The position numbers were made by a program, and so were the translations under genes. Shown here piece by piece: positions 35,501 through 45,829 of a DNA stretch of 64,000 bases (the first letter of the stretch is position 1; every line of letters begins with the position of its first letter). A model generated the notes under the pieces. It searched no databases and was not told where the DNA came from. It saw only the letters and a list, made by a program, of their open reading frames with translations. The DNA comes from Panicum virgatum (Eukaryota > Streptophyta > Magnoliopsida > Poales > Poaceae): positions 23,484,913-23,548,912 of the forward strand of contig NC_053147.1 of assembly GCF_016808335.1 (NCBI RefSeq), written 5' to 3'.

Positions 35501-36595
35501 TATGTGTCCCAGGACCGATATGATATATGTACTACATATTACTTAATAAAAAGCAAGTATGAAGGCAACAATAATGGTCGATTTTTCACTTATTTGTGAG
35601 AGATGATTTGTGAACTGTCCAGAACTCTGTATTCCTATCCCATAGTCCATATTCCTGTCTCTCAGCCTCTATATACCAAAAACCTAATGGGCCACCTTGC
35701 CAGCCCATCACCGGCCGAGGCCCACAACTCAAACAGCCCACAAAACAATCTCAACTCTGATCATTTTCCAACCTGATTGTGCGACTAATCGCGACTAGTC
35801 GACAACTAGTCGGACGACTAGAAAACTGGTCGCCCAGACCTACTCGGTGTCCCTTATCGGGGTCATAGGACCGATAAGCCCGACTAATCGCGACTAATCG
35901 TGATTAGTCGGACGACTAGATAACATGGTCTCTGATTTTGTTTCTTTGATAACAAACAGGGTGATAGCAAGTTAACTGCAAAAGCTGGTGATGGCTCTAT
36001 TAAAAAGGATGCCCTTGGCCATGGGGGAGCAAGTAGCTCAGCCACACAAGGGGTTAGTTTTTCTTTTCACCTGTTTAATTGTTGTCGTTTGATCATATTG
36101 CAAAGCTAACTATTTTTGTTCTTTTTAGATGGGACAACAAGGAGCGTACAACCAAGGAATGGGTTATATGCAACCTCAGGTGATTCACCTTAAATTTTCT
36201 TGACAAATGCTAGTTTGTTGCATACTTGTTTCTATAAGCACAATATATAGCTTGAGTTCCTGCAGTAGTTGCATATTTACCAGGTTGAATACTTGAACAT
36301 GTTGGACCCTACTGGGCTGGCAGATCACCCCCTTAAATTTTTGCTGAGTTGATGATAAATACTTCTGCAATAGGCTTGATTGTTGAGAATGCATGACATG
36401 GGTTCACTCAATTGGAACATTACCATGAACCTGCTAGTTCATGTGTTCTATCTGCCTATCTGTAATGACCATCCACCATGACAATTTTCAGTATTAAGTT
36501 CTGTTCACCAAATAGTGGTCTGGTTGGTGTCCATATGATTGCTGATAGCCGCTCTCTCCATTGCCCAGTACCATAACGGAGACATCTCAAACTAA
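32517..36595 (+). CDS. NF-YB2: Nuclear transcription factor Y subunit B (NF-YB2-like)
   Basis: Histone-fold subunit of the CCAAT-binding NF-Y trimer; it pairs with NF-YC, then with NF-YA or CO-like proteins, in the nucleus. Coding exons: 32517-32752, 32872-33001, 34609-34614 (six bases, ATGGAG), 35960-36052, 36129-36179, 36569-36595, giving 180 aa. The N-terminus is Gly-rich. The core spans about residues 35-125 ([13 protein letters not shown] to YLQKYREMEG) and includes [15 protein letters not shown] and [14 protein letters not shown]. The tail is [16 protein letters not shown]. The microexon supplies the Met-Glu of YREMEG, conserved as I recall in maize NF-YB2. A leader intron (32378-32502) is predicted, and a 3' UTR intron near 36637-36708 is possible. 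Introns 2 and 3 hold transposons. Maize NF-YB2 affects drought response; orthology is inferred from the sequence. Confidence 0.95.
33076..33985. mobile_element. Mutator-like element, 910 bp, in NF-YB intron 2
   Basis: A perfect 9-bp TSD TTTATACTT lies at 33067-33075 and 33986-33994. The roughly 120-bp imperfect TIRs begin GGCAAAATTGGC and GGGAAAATTTGC and share GGACACCGTTA and TTTGCTGTAG. No transposase is seen. The GC-rich centre (33245-33770) contrasts with the AT-rich arms and contains an internal repeat (CTTGCTCCCAGCGGCCGC twice, near 33640 and 33685), as in Pack-MULEs that carry host sequence. I do not recognise the cargo in any frame. Confidence 0.88.
34195..34236 (+). repeat. C and A homopolymer runs in NF-YB intron 2
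   Basis: About 15 C followed by about 11 A, then AT-rich repeats. It may be real, but such runs are often mis-sized in assemblies. Confidence 0.8.
35154..35232 (+). mobile_element. 5'-truncated Au-type SINE with 17-bp TSD
   Basis: The 45-bp core (35171-35215) contains CCCCAACTTGCTTGGGAC, AAAAGGCTATG and a TTG repeat tail, the known 3' end of plant Au SINEs. It is flanked by perfect copies of GTACTTGGCTTAATTGA (35154-35170 and 35216-35232). The long target duplication shows LINE-type retroposition with 5' truncation. Confidence 0.82.
35375..35928. mobile_element. hAT-like MITE, 554 bp, in NF-YB intron 3
   Basis: A perfect 8-bp TSD TCTCTGAT lies at 35367-35374 and 35929-35936. Ends are CCATGTTTTC and, inverted, CCATGTTATC. 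Both arms are packed with GACTAGTCG/CGACTAATCG words in alternating orientation, so the arms can fold extensively. No coding sequence is seen. Confidence 0.85.
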
Positions 36596-37320
36596 TGAAG
36601 ATATGGACCTTTTCTGCAACAGCTGCTCTTACCCGAGGTACAAGCTTGTGTATGTTACTTCAATTTCTGTATTGCTACATTTTTAACACAGTTGGGTTTT
36701 TTATTGCAGTTATTTACTAAGACACCCTTCAGTGAGCAGTTAAAGAGTAGTAACCAGCCACCCCAACAGGTCCGTTTTTATCAGGCAGAACTGATGAGGC
36801 AGCTTGCTAGGTGTAAATCGCTTCCCTGGGAATAGTTTCGGTTTGTGGGCTAGCCCCGCCCTTGTATGTATATTAAGAATAATTTAATGATTGGTCTTTG
36901 GGCTATCATTTCGTTACATGTATTTGTATTTGGAGGCATAAATATTGTGTAATGTGTTCAACTAGTGTATTGAACTACCAGAAGAGCTGCTCTAGCTGTA
37001 ACCATCTTTGGATATCCTGTCTTAGGCAAAAGGAGAAATTGTGGCGTGGACACCAAATCTATCGTAGGTCAAGAATATTTCAGTTGCTCATATTTTCATT
37101 CATGCGTCACTCCCTGGGTTTGCTATTCGTTTCGAGGCCCGTATTTCTGCGTCCTATCACTCCACAGCCATGGCCGTGAAGGGGCCTAGCATGTCTAAAA
37201 AAACGTACCTCTCGAGCCATCCTGATCTCGGCCCAAGGCTGATCGTGCGAGGATAAGAATTACGGACCTAGCTTGCTGATCGTCCACAAAAACGGGCTGT
37301 TCATTGAGCATAACAAATTA

Positions 37321-37671
37321 CAGGCACATTAATCATTATATTGTCAGACATGAAGCTTCCGACGATACAGATAGATTGGGTTATTCATTGACTATAAGGG
37401 CGCAATGGTTGGCTATTTACCTAACTAGATTTGATGTGGAAACAAAAAAAATAGGAGAGAGTAGTCACTAACGACGTGCAAATAACTGATCTATTTCACG
37501 TAGTCCAAAAACATGTGAGAGGAGCATGTGGGTCTAGTACAAAATATTTTTTCTTTTTTCTCTCACTTCCACATCAGCAGACTAAATAGCTAGTACTAGT
37601 TATTACCATTGCGGACGCCCTTTTACAGACTCATTAATCATTATATTGTCAGGCATGCAGCTTCCGAAGAA
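37321..37671 (+). repeat. Direct duplication flanking a small TIR element
   Basis: 37321-37366 and 37626-37671 share CATTAATCATTATATTGTC and GCAGCTTCCGA/GAAGCTTCCGA words. Between them, 37398-37620 has inverted ends GGGCGCAATGG and GGGCGTCCGCAATGG, a MITE-like unit without a clear TSD. Confidence 0.5.
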
Positions 37672-37780
37672 CCTGACTCGCTGAATGTTCTGTGGCAAGA
37701 ATATTGCGCAGTAGCATATGTAGAAGTGTCTGTCGGCATCTCATTGGAAAGTTGCAAGGAACATGGAGACCCCCCCTGAA

Positions 37781-38060
37781 TAGGAATGTAAAGGGATCGA
37801 ATACGGATGAATATTACTGATATCGTATTGTTTTCATATTTTTATTCGAATACAGATAGTGCTAGTTTTTGCCGGATAAAATTGCAATAAATATCGATAT
37901 CATACAAATGTAACTTATACAAATGTAACTTTTGAGTATTCGAATATGGATCGGTTACGGATATTGAATACTCGGAAACAGATACGGACGGATAAAGACC
38001 CTTCCAAATTGGATCGAATTCGAATACCGTCGGAAAATATCCGTACCATTTACATCCCTA
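37781..38060. mobile_element. hAT-like MITE, 280 bp
   Basis: A perfect 8-bp TSD CCCCTGAA lies at 37773-37780 and 38061-38068. Inverted ends are TAGGAATGTAAAGGG and TAGGGATGTAAATGG. The inside is rich in GGATCGAATACGGAT-type words. No coding sequence is seen. Confidence 0.88.
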
Positions 38061-38563
38061 CCCCTGAATACCAAAAAAAAAATACTGAAAATTCGATGAT
38101 CAACCAATGAGAAGACAGAATTCGCCTAAAAGATTCTACGGGTAAGATAAAGGGTTCCAGAACACAGTTAGGTTACAAATGACAAAGGTACAAGAATCAT
38201 CGGATTCCAGTAGAATGCCCAAAGACTCCCAATCCTGACCGTGAAACGTAGGAATGAACATGGCTTCTCCGATCTGATCTGATGGTCTTCACTCAGTCGC
38301 TGATCACCTGAGCGCTGAACAAAAGTACAGGAAGAAACTCTGTTTATGACAAACTGGCACATTCGCGTCATCCAATATAACTAGAGTTCATACGAGAAGG
38401 GGCAAAGATTTAGATGCCCTAGTAACTAATACCTAATAGCATTCTGATGCTAAAGCGGGTTCCCATTTTTCTATACAGACCACATCGTCCAGATGAGAAT
38501 CAGTAGAGCAGTCTACATCGATATCAACAGAAGCTGACAGGGATGCAACATACCCTAGCTGGC

Positions 38564-41500
38564 TTACTCGCTAGCACCTGCTTGTACATGTTGTGCCTCA
38601 ACCGTGGTATCCGTGGTATCCTCTATAGTCTTCTCTGCTGCTGTACCTTTCTCATCTGGTGCTTGAAGTGTGGCAGTCTCCGCAGCTGTACCTTTCTCAT
38701 CTGGTGCTTGAAGTGTGGCACTCTCCGCAGTTTTTTCAGCCTCAGAGGCATTTGTATCTGGTGGCTCAACCATGGCATCATCCACAGTTGTCTCAGCTGT
38801 GGTAGTTTTCTCATTCGGTTGCTCAACCTTGGCATCCTCAAGAGTCTTACCGACTGTAGTCCTCTCATCTAGTGTTATAACCATGGCATCCTCTACAGGT
38901 TTCTGAGTTGATGTAATACCCAGCTCCTTAACATCCTCTATCACTTCCTCAGCTGTTCTAGCTTCTCCAAGCGGTACTTCAGCTGTCTCCCCACTTATTG
39001 TTTCAGCAATAGTCTCATTTTCTGCTTTCCCATCTGGTGCCTCAACTGTAATTTCGCCTTCTCTGGTCTCCCCAGCTTGTGTTTCAGCAGCAGCTTTATT
39101 TTCTATTTCCCCCTTCTCCACTGATGCTTCCTCAATTTCACCTTCACCAGTCTCCTCGGCTACTCCTATGGCAGAAACATTATTATTTTCTATATTCAAC
39201 TTGACTGCTACTGCGTTTGCCTCCACAGTTTCCTCAACCATGATCGTAGAGTGCTCAGTGGTTGCATCAGCCATAGATTCATCTTCTGGAGTTTGTCTTC
39301 CCACCTCAAGTTGTTCACCTGATGCTTCAGTCACAGCTTCCACTTGAACAGTTTGCTCAATACTGTAGACTTGTTCGCCAGATACTTCAGCGGTAGTTTT
39401 GGATTCCACCTCAACTTCTTGCTCGATTGTACTTGGTACAACAGGTTCTGCAGCAAATGTTTCAGCTTCCAACTTTGGAACTTCAGATCCCACTTTTTGC
39501 TCAGTTGCATCTTGTTCCACATTTTCACAGGAGGTTTGACTTTGTAACACAGGAGGTACCATGCGCTCTTCTGGAACTTCATTAGCAGTACCAAACTCAC
39601 GAACTTCTGCAGCACCTGGTGCTTCAGTGATTGCTTCGAATACAGTACTATCTCCAGAAATGTGATCCTGTTTGGGGGCTTCAGCTACAACATCCATTTG
39701 CATATCTTCTGAAACATCTTGAGCTGACTCCTGAGTGTAAGCTTGTTCAGCATTGCCAACTTGCTCAGATGAACCTTCAGGTACAGATGCAGCATGTGCC
39801 TCTGTTCCAATTTGATTAAAATGGCCAATCAGCTCAGTATCCATCTTTCCAGTTCTCTCATCCACAACTTGATTGGTGAATGTAGCGTCTGAAGATTCCA
39901 CTAGAGATGTTTGCTTCACGGTCTCCGCTTGTTCAACAGAAAGTTCTCCCGCAACTTCTGCTTCCTCTGTTTTGTGCACCTGATCAACTTCCATGTCATC
40001 CTTAGGAGTTTCAGACGTACTCGAACCTATAGAGAAGACGTGGTCACAAGGCAGAGCGTTTAATTTTGTGGAAGCTGCAGAGAAACTTTATCAAATACTA
40101 TAAATAGATGTGCAAATTGAAAGAATGTTTACCAGGAATCTCTGTGCCATGATCTTCAGGGTGTTTCACAGGATTATTTGTTGATAATGTCTTTAGAGAG
40201 AATGGCATATTCACAAGACGGTAGCTTCGAAGCGAAGGTCCAAAAGTGCCATACTTGCCAGCAACACCAAAAGCCCTTTCAGCATCTATACGTTTCTTAA
40301 AGACAACTTTAACAGTATTTGTGTCCTTGTCTACTTCTGTCTCCGCTTCTTTCAGAGGCCCATAGCGCCTGAACATCTTAATGAGATACAATTCTGAAGG
40401 AATAGAAGCTGACCTGCCAAAGCTCAAAACAAGTGCAGTGGGCTTCAACTCGTCAACCATCTTCTCATCGACATGGATGATTGACCTTTCCATCACTTGT
40501 ATCTGCTTCTTAGGAACTGAATCTCCAAGTTCCGACAAAGGTACATATGTATGTCTTGAAGATCTCCGCCTACGTCTTGGCCTTGTTGAAGGACCATCTT
40601 TTCTGAGGTCATGAATTGGGTGATTATGCAAGCTCAATCCAGACCAATAAGAGTCTTGCATATGATCTGTTGTCTCTACTTCAGGAGAAGGTAAAACCTC
40701 TTTTCTCTTTCTACCCCTCCTTGATGTACCTTTTTCAACAATGTTTGCTTCAGTAGTAGTAGAAACAATATAGTTTCGGTAATCATTGAAGTAACTGATT
40801 ATCATTGCCGAGAAACTATACCCACTCATTGGCTCTGTTGCAACCGAGCATAGCTGTGATAGTAATTCCTTGGGGTCAGCAGTGTGATTTCTGTGCAAGC
40901 GCCTCCTTTTTGCTCGCTTCTCCACAGTAAGTTCATCAACTGCGTCATCACTAGAGATATCAAATTCCCCATTCTCTGTTTCAGCAACATTCTTATAGCC
41001 TGTTGATTCATTCTGAGCCTTCACAATGGATGATCCTGTCAGCTGGCTTGCAGCTCGCCGAATGCACTCACCAATCTTGAAAGAACTACCACCACCAGTT
41101 GGAGCTGATACCTTCTCTGAATCTTCAAATGATTCAAAGTTTCTTTTCTTCTTGTTTTGTAAGTTGTCAAGATCATCAAAATCCATAAGCATTTGTTTCT
41201 CATCATAGCTAGTATCATTGGCTCGATTAGACGTGTTCTTTTTCTCCATGACCACCTGGTCATCCACAGGTTTTTGTTTCCGAGGTCTCCCCCTCCCTCT
41301 TTTTGGCTTATCTTGAGTAGGATGCACTTCATTAACCACAACTTCCTCGACCATTGCATTCTGGGTGGCTGAAGTGTCCGTGCCATCCATCCCCAGCCCA
41401 TCCTCAACCCAAGCATCACCAGTTTGAAATGATGCAAGTTCAGGACATCCCTTTGATCGATAGAACGAAGTAAGTTGAGAACAAGCTATCACTAACTCCA

Positions 41501-42818
41501 GCAGATCACCTCCTTGGCCAGGAAATAGAGCTAAATCCTTAATGTAATGGAGAAGGTTTTCTGGATTAAAACACTTTATGATCTCAGGCCGATTAACTGC
41601 AGAGCAAGTAACTCCTTCCTTGAGGCCAGCATTATCAACTGTGTAGGACATGCCATTATCAGCAAGCTCTTCTGGCAAACAAGAGCAGCTCATACCTGAC
41701 AGTATCCGCCTTGAAAGTTCTTCGAGGGCATTATTAACTGACCCGACAAAGGCATCTGAACTGCTCTGGTTCTCCATGTGTGAATAATTTGATACGAAAG
41801 GCTTCAACTGGGATTCATCGCACCATGCAAAAGTATTGTCACCAAAATAAGCTACCAAGTGGCTCCCCTTTTTCTGGTGCTTCAGCGCCAATTCAGATGC
41901 ATCTGATGGATCAAAAATTTCACCAGGCCACCAAGGATGACTTTTTACTTTGCCCCAGACGAGATCGGCAACTTGAAAACTGCCTTTATCAAGAGGAGGC
42001 AGGCTGTATCTAGCACCCTGAATAACATTTCCTAGACTAGAATCATCCTCGTTACTATTTGGACCATTTCCACTGTCAGGAAACTGCTCCCCAGCTTGCT
42101 GCAGCATTACAGATCCATCGTCCGGTTGGCCACCTGCAGGTGCTCCATCATCCTCATGGATCTTGGAGCTTCCCTCGACCTCACCAGGCACGTTGTTCTG
42201 TATTTCCTTACCAGAATGTGCTACACCATAATCAATTTCAATATTCTCTGTCCCATGCTCGGCGTTTATATGATTTTCTTCAGGTTCATTGGATTCTGAA
42301 ATGCAATCAGTGAATATTATTCAAGATGCTAAGCTAGTTGAAAACGGTGACATCAATAGACATCAAATCAGAGAGCACTGAGCAGTCCCCTTACCAGCTT
42401 CCTCATGTTTGGAAGCAGCATAACTAGCTGCTTCCGCCTCTTGACCAGCATCAGCAGCTACATCTCCCACCCGAACCGGCTTCCCCTCCGTCTCATTCTG
42501 CAGACTTCCAGCTCCAGCTTCCAGCCTCCCATCCTCGCCACCGTTCACCCCCTCCTCCACTGGCTCAACTCCGGGCCCTTCTACAACAACCATACCAGCC
42601 GACTCCGTCGCATAAAGCGGGTCGCTCAACGCGGCAGCCGCCGCATCTCCCCCTTCCCAGCCATCATCCGACGCCACTGCAGCCTTCCCCTCTCCCTTCA
42701 CCTCGGCGGCAGGCGCAGCCACCACGCCATCTGCTTCGGTCATCGCCACGTCAGCGCCCGGCACCAGCTTCGGCTCGCCACCCCCCGGATCTGAGGCCGC
42801 CACGGCCCCCGAGCTCAT
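38564..42818 (-). CDS. PWWP-domain protein (PDP-like chromatin reader)
   Basis: Predicted nuclear chromatin protein. PWWP domains read methylated histone tails, and Arabidopsis PDP proteins work with chromatin-silencing complexes. Coding exons on the minus strand are 42818-42395, 42295-40133 and 40026-38564, in frame for 1349 aa. The start is the first ATG, after a predicted leader intron (42974-42858). PWWP spans about residues 247-310 (VADLVWGKVKSHPWWPGEIF). AT-hook-like KRGRGRPRKQK and basic RSRRH-type stretches follow. An RRM-like fold (LVLSFGRSASIPSELYL to RAFGVAGKYGTF) spans about 770-855, as in plant PDP proteins. The last 490 residues are a Glu/Thr/Ala-rich, low-complexity acidic tail with degenerate repeats, longer than I would expect for the family. 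It converges with NF-YB. Confidence 0.9.
38630..38730 (-). repeat. 42-bp tandem repeat in the PWWP acidic tail
   Basis: Two nearly identical 42-bp units encode ATLQAPDEKGTAAE twice in a row. Looser versions (VEPPDTNASEAEK, VEQPNEKTTTAET) continue the pattern upstream in the protein, so the tail grew by in-frame repeat expansion. Confidence 0.85.
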
Positions 42819-43217
42819 CGGAGCAAGGCCTCAACGCCGCTCCCCGGACGGCGGAATCTGGACGGAACAGCGGGGGAAGGAAGTCAGCGAGGTCGGGAGC
42901 TCGGAATTCCCCTCGATCCGGCGGGGCGCCGAAACCCTAGGCGCGGATCAGCGCGAGGGAGCACGGAATTTTACCTGCGCGAGCGCCGGGCGAGCAGGGG
43001 ACGGGGACGAGGACCGGGGTGGGGGCGAGGGCGAGCGCGTGGTGAGGTGAGTTGAGAGCAGCTCCGGAGATGGCAAGGCGAGAGAGATGGAGGGATAGAT
43101 GCGGGCGGGGGGCGAGCTGGGAGGAGGTCAGGAGGGGGAGTGTGCCCGTGCTCGGCTTCCGTGTCGTGTACTCGTGGATCGGCGCTCCGCGCTCGGAAAG
43201 CGTCTGTTTGCGCGCTG

Positions 43218-43243
43218 GAGGATCTGATCTGATCTGATCTGAA
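43218..43243 (+). repeat. GATCT microsatellite near the PWWP gene 5' end
   Basis: Five GATCT-type units, in or just upstream of the first non-coding exon of the PWWP gene. Confidence 0.85.
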
Positions 43244-43329
43244 GCAGCGTTTCAGTTCGATGTTTTTTTCCTTCTTTTCCCCCCTCTCCCCTCGCAGGGG
43301 GAGGGGAGAACGAGAGTGGGAGGTCCTCG

Positions 43330-45829
43330 TGACCGACGATCTTTCATAATATTGTCTGTTTATATCGTGCCAAATCACAATAAATACTTTCAGCAACCTT
43401 AAATACAAGTTCATTCATATTTGTCGTATGTTAAACTTTATCAAATTAAATACAAATTAACATCTAAATTTTGTATCAATTAGCAAAATACGATAAATAT
43501 TACTGTGTTCATTTTGGAAAATACTTTCATAATACACAAATTTTGAGCTACTAGTCTATATAAAATGTTGGTCGGTAATAGTCATTTTAAAAAGCTTTGA
43601 CATAGAACGGATCTAGATAGAAATATATTTATGATTACAGAAAGTGCATTCGCTCAATTCGGTTGGCTCGTCAGCCAGTGTTTTTCTCTCACATCAAATT
43701 AGCACCATCCACCAGCCAGCCAGAAGTATTTTTCTCTCGCAACAAATTAGCACCAGCTACTAGTCACAAACAGCCATGCCTATGATGCTAATGACTCTTT
43801 TTTTAAAAAAAACACTCATGCCGCGTATTACACGGTAAAAAGCTTATGATATGTAGTAGTGGTTTGCTGGTTCGAGGCTGCATTGCTGCAACTTATAGTT
43901 AATTTATTAAAAACATGTTTGACGTATAAATATGGTTATGCAGCCAAAGCAGTCAAGCAAGAAAAAAAACTAACAAGACGCTTGTTTTAACTTTTGAGTT
44001 TGATCGATCAGCACAATAAATTGAAGCTTATCTATTTGGCATGTCCATGAGTAGATGATTCCTAGTATGCCTCTAATGAAAAACAATACAACTCTAAATC
44101 ATCCAGGAGTATATACTAATAATGAAGTTCAATTATAAGATGTAGTTTGCCTAATTAAGGAATGTTGTTTTGCCGCATGTACCCACAACCATTTACAGAT
44201 GCGACACTTGATGTTGAAATGTAAAAAAACTAGATGTATGGGCCGCGCATTTGCGCGGCTAATATTGAAAATTCAAAAGTTTGCATATCGTTGTATCTTT
44301 ATTATTTTTTAATGATCATACTATTTGTTACCATATATCACTCTATTCATTATCGTAAATTATGTCTTATTTTTTGTTAAAACAATTCAAATATGATCTA
44401 TCTATAATAACAAATTGGTTTGTTCAGCTTTTATAATGTTATGCATATAATTATTCTTATTTTTTTATTTTGATTGATTGTTGTTAGCTTTAGTTTTTAT
44501 TAATAGTATATGTTTGTAACTAATACACAGCTAAATAGTATTTTATATTTAATTTTTTATAATGGCATTGGTGGGTGATTTTTAATTAAGCATAAGGGTA
44601 TTTTAGGCTAATTTTTATCATAATGGCAGTGGTAGGTAATTTTTATTTTTCTATACAATGTTAGTTGGGCCTAAAGGTACTCTAGCTAACTTTATTACCA
44701 TTGCTAAGCTCTAATCCGCTTCAAACTAAATTAATATCACCTGATATAATTATGTGATTAGCAATGCTCGGCTTTCTAAAAATGCTCAGATTGGATGACC
44801 AAACAAACACAGTGGTGACTTTAGGCTAGTCTCAGTGGTGAGTGTTAACCGAGCTGGAAGATTACAAATATATAATACAAATATGGTATATATAGGTAAA
44901 AATAATAAACAGAAATGAAGAATAAGTAGCACATGATGCAAAAAGGAAAACACTTTTAAACAGTGAAGGAACATCTATAAGTAGTCGCTTCCCAGCTTGT
45001 GTCGAGCAGTTGATTTCTGTGATTGTAACTTCTCCATAAGTAATTTATAAAATCTTTCTTTACCCGCAAAAAAAAAGAAGAAAAGAAAGAAAGGAAAAAA
45101 AAGAGGTGCAGGCGTAAAATTGCATGCTGCTTGCATTGTTATAGGGTGATAAAGGGTCTAAAAATTTAGCCAAGAAATTTTAAAGATCAGGCTTAAAAAT
45201 GGCTGGCTTCGTATTCTATATGTTTTGCGCTAAAAATAATTAAAGGCTGCAGTACAACATGCATAGAGAAAAAGGAAAGTATGGTGCGAGCATGCTCATG
45301 CATACTTCAGCGATAAAATTGGAATTTGTAGGGCTCGGGATGCATAGCCACCCCTGAGTTGCGCGCGGCGGTTATCACGGCGGGTTACGAGGCGTGGTGA
45401 GGCAAACGTAGGGACAGCGGCAAGGGCCAATCAGGTGGTTGACAGCGAGGTCCCAGATAGGCGTGAAGTGGCCGTCGTCCAGAGCAGCGGCGTGGCGGTT
45501 CCGGCGGCACGACGGCGTACGGCGGCCCGGTCGAACTGTCGAAGAGGTGAGTAAATAAAGCGTCTAAAAAAAAGACTATGAGGTCTCTGAATCCCTGTTC
45601 TTCCGTTCGTTGAGGCACGAGAGCTTCCGGCGTGCATTTTTGGCTAAATCCATGTCGTGCCGCCGCCGTGGTTTTTGTTATTGCATCTTTGAAAGTTCAC
45701 CGTCGCAAAAAAGTGCATTGGATTTCCATTCCATCCCTATTCTGGGTGATTTTTTGGCCTACTTTTCTGCCCGTTTTGATCGAGCTTTTTAACCGGAATC
45801 ATCCGTAACTCGCCGAAGCGGCACGAGGA
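43330..45829. other. Gene-free spacer between the PWWP and IQD genes
   Basis: The two genes are divergent, so both promoters lie here. The spacer is mostly AT-rich. At 43680-43775 a word CAGCCAG-GTATTTTTCTCTC-CAACAAATTAGCACC occurs twice in a row, typical of a grass MITE. A Helitron-type end lies at 44230. A GC-rich patch at 45355-45550 has frames on both strands, none of which I recognise. No gene is supportable. Confidence 0.55.
44230..44262 (-). mobile_element. Helitron-like 3' terminus (minus strand)
   Basis: On the minus strand: hairpin GCCGCGC-AAAT-GCGCGGC, then CCATACATCTAG and T. This is the Helitron 3' signature. The element would extend to higher coordinates. A degenerate TATACTATTAATAAAA word read on the minus strand near 44500 could be its decayed 5' end, which is weak. 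Confidence 0.5.

Larger units (their letters stand above)
36596..38563. other. NF-YB 3' UTR and spacer to the PWWP gene
   Basis: The first roughly 400 bases are the probable NF-YB 3' end. The PWWP gene ends on the opposite strand at 38564, so the two genes converge. Between them lie a direct duplication with a MITE-like insert (37321-37671) and a hAT-like MITE (37781-38060). No further gene is supportable. Confidence 0.6.
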
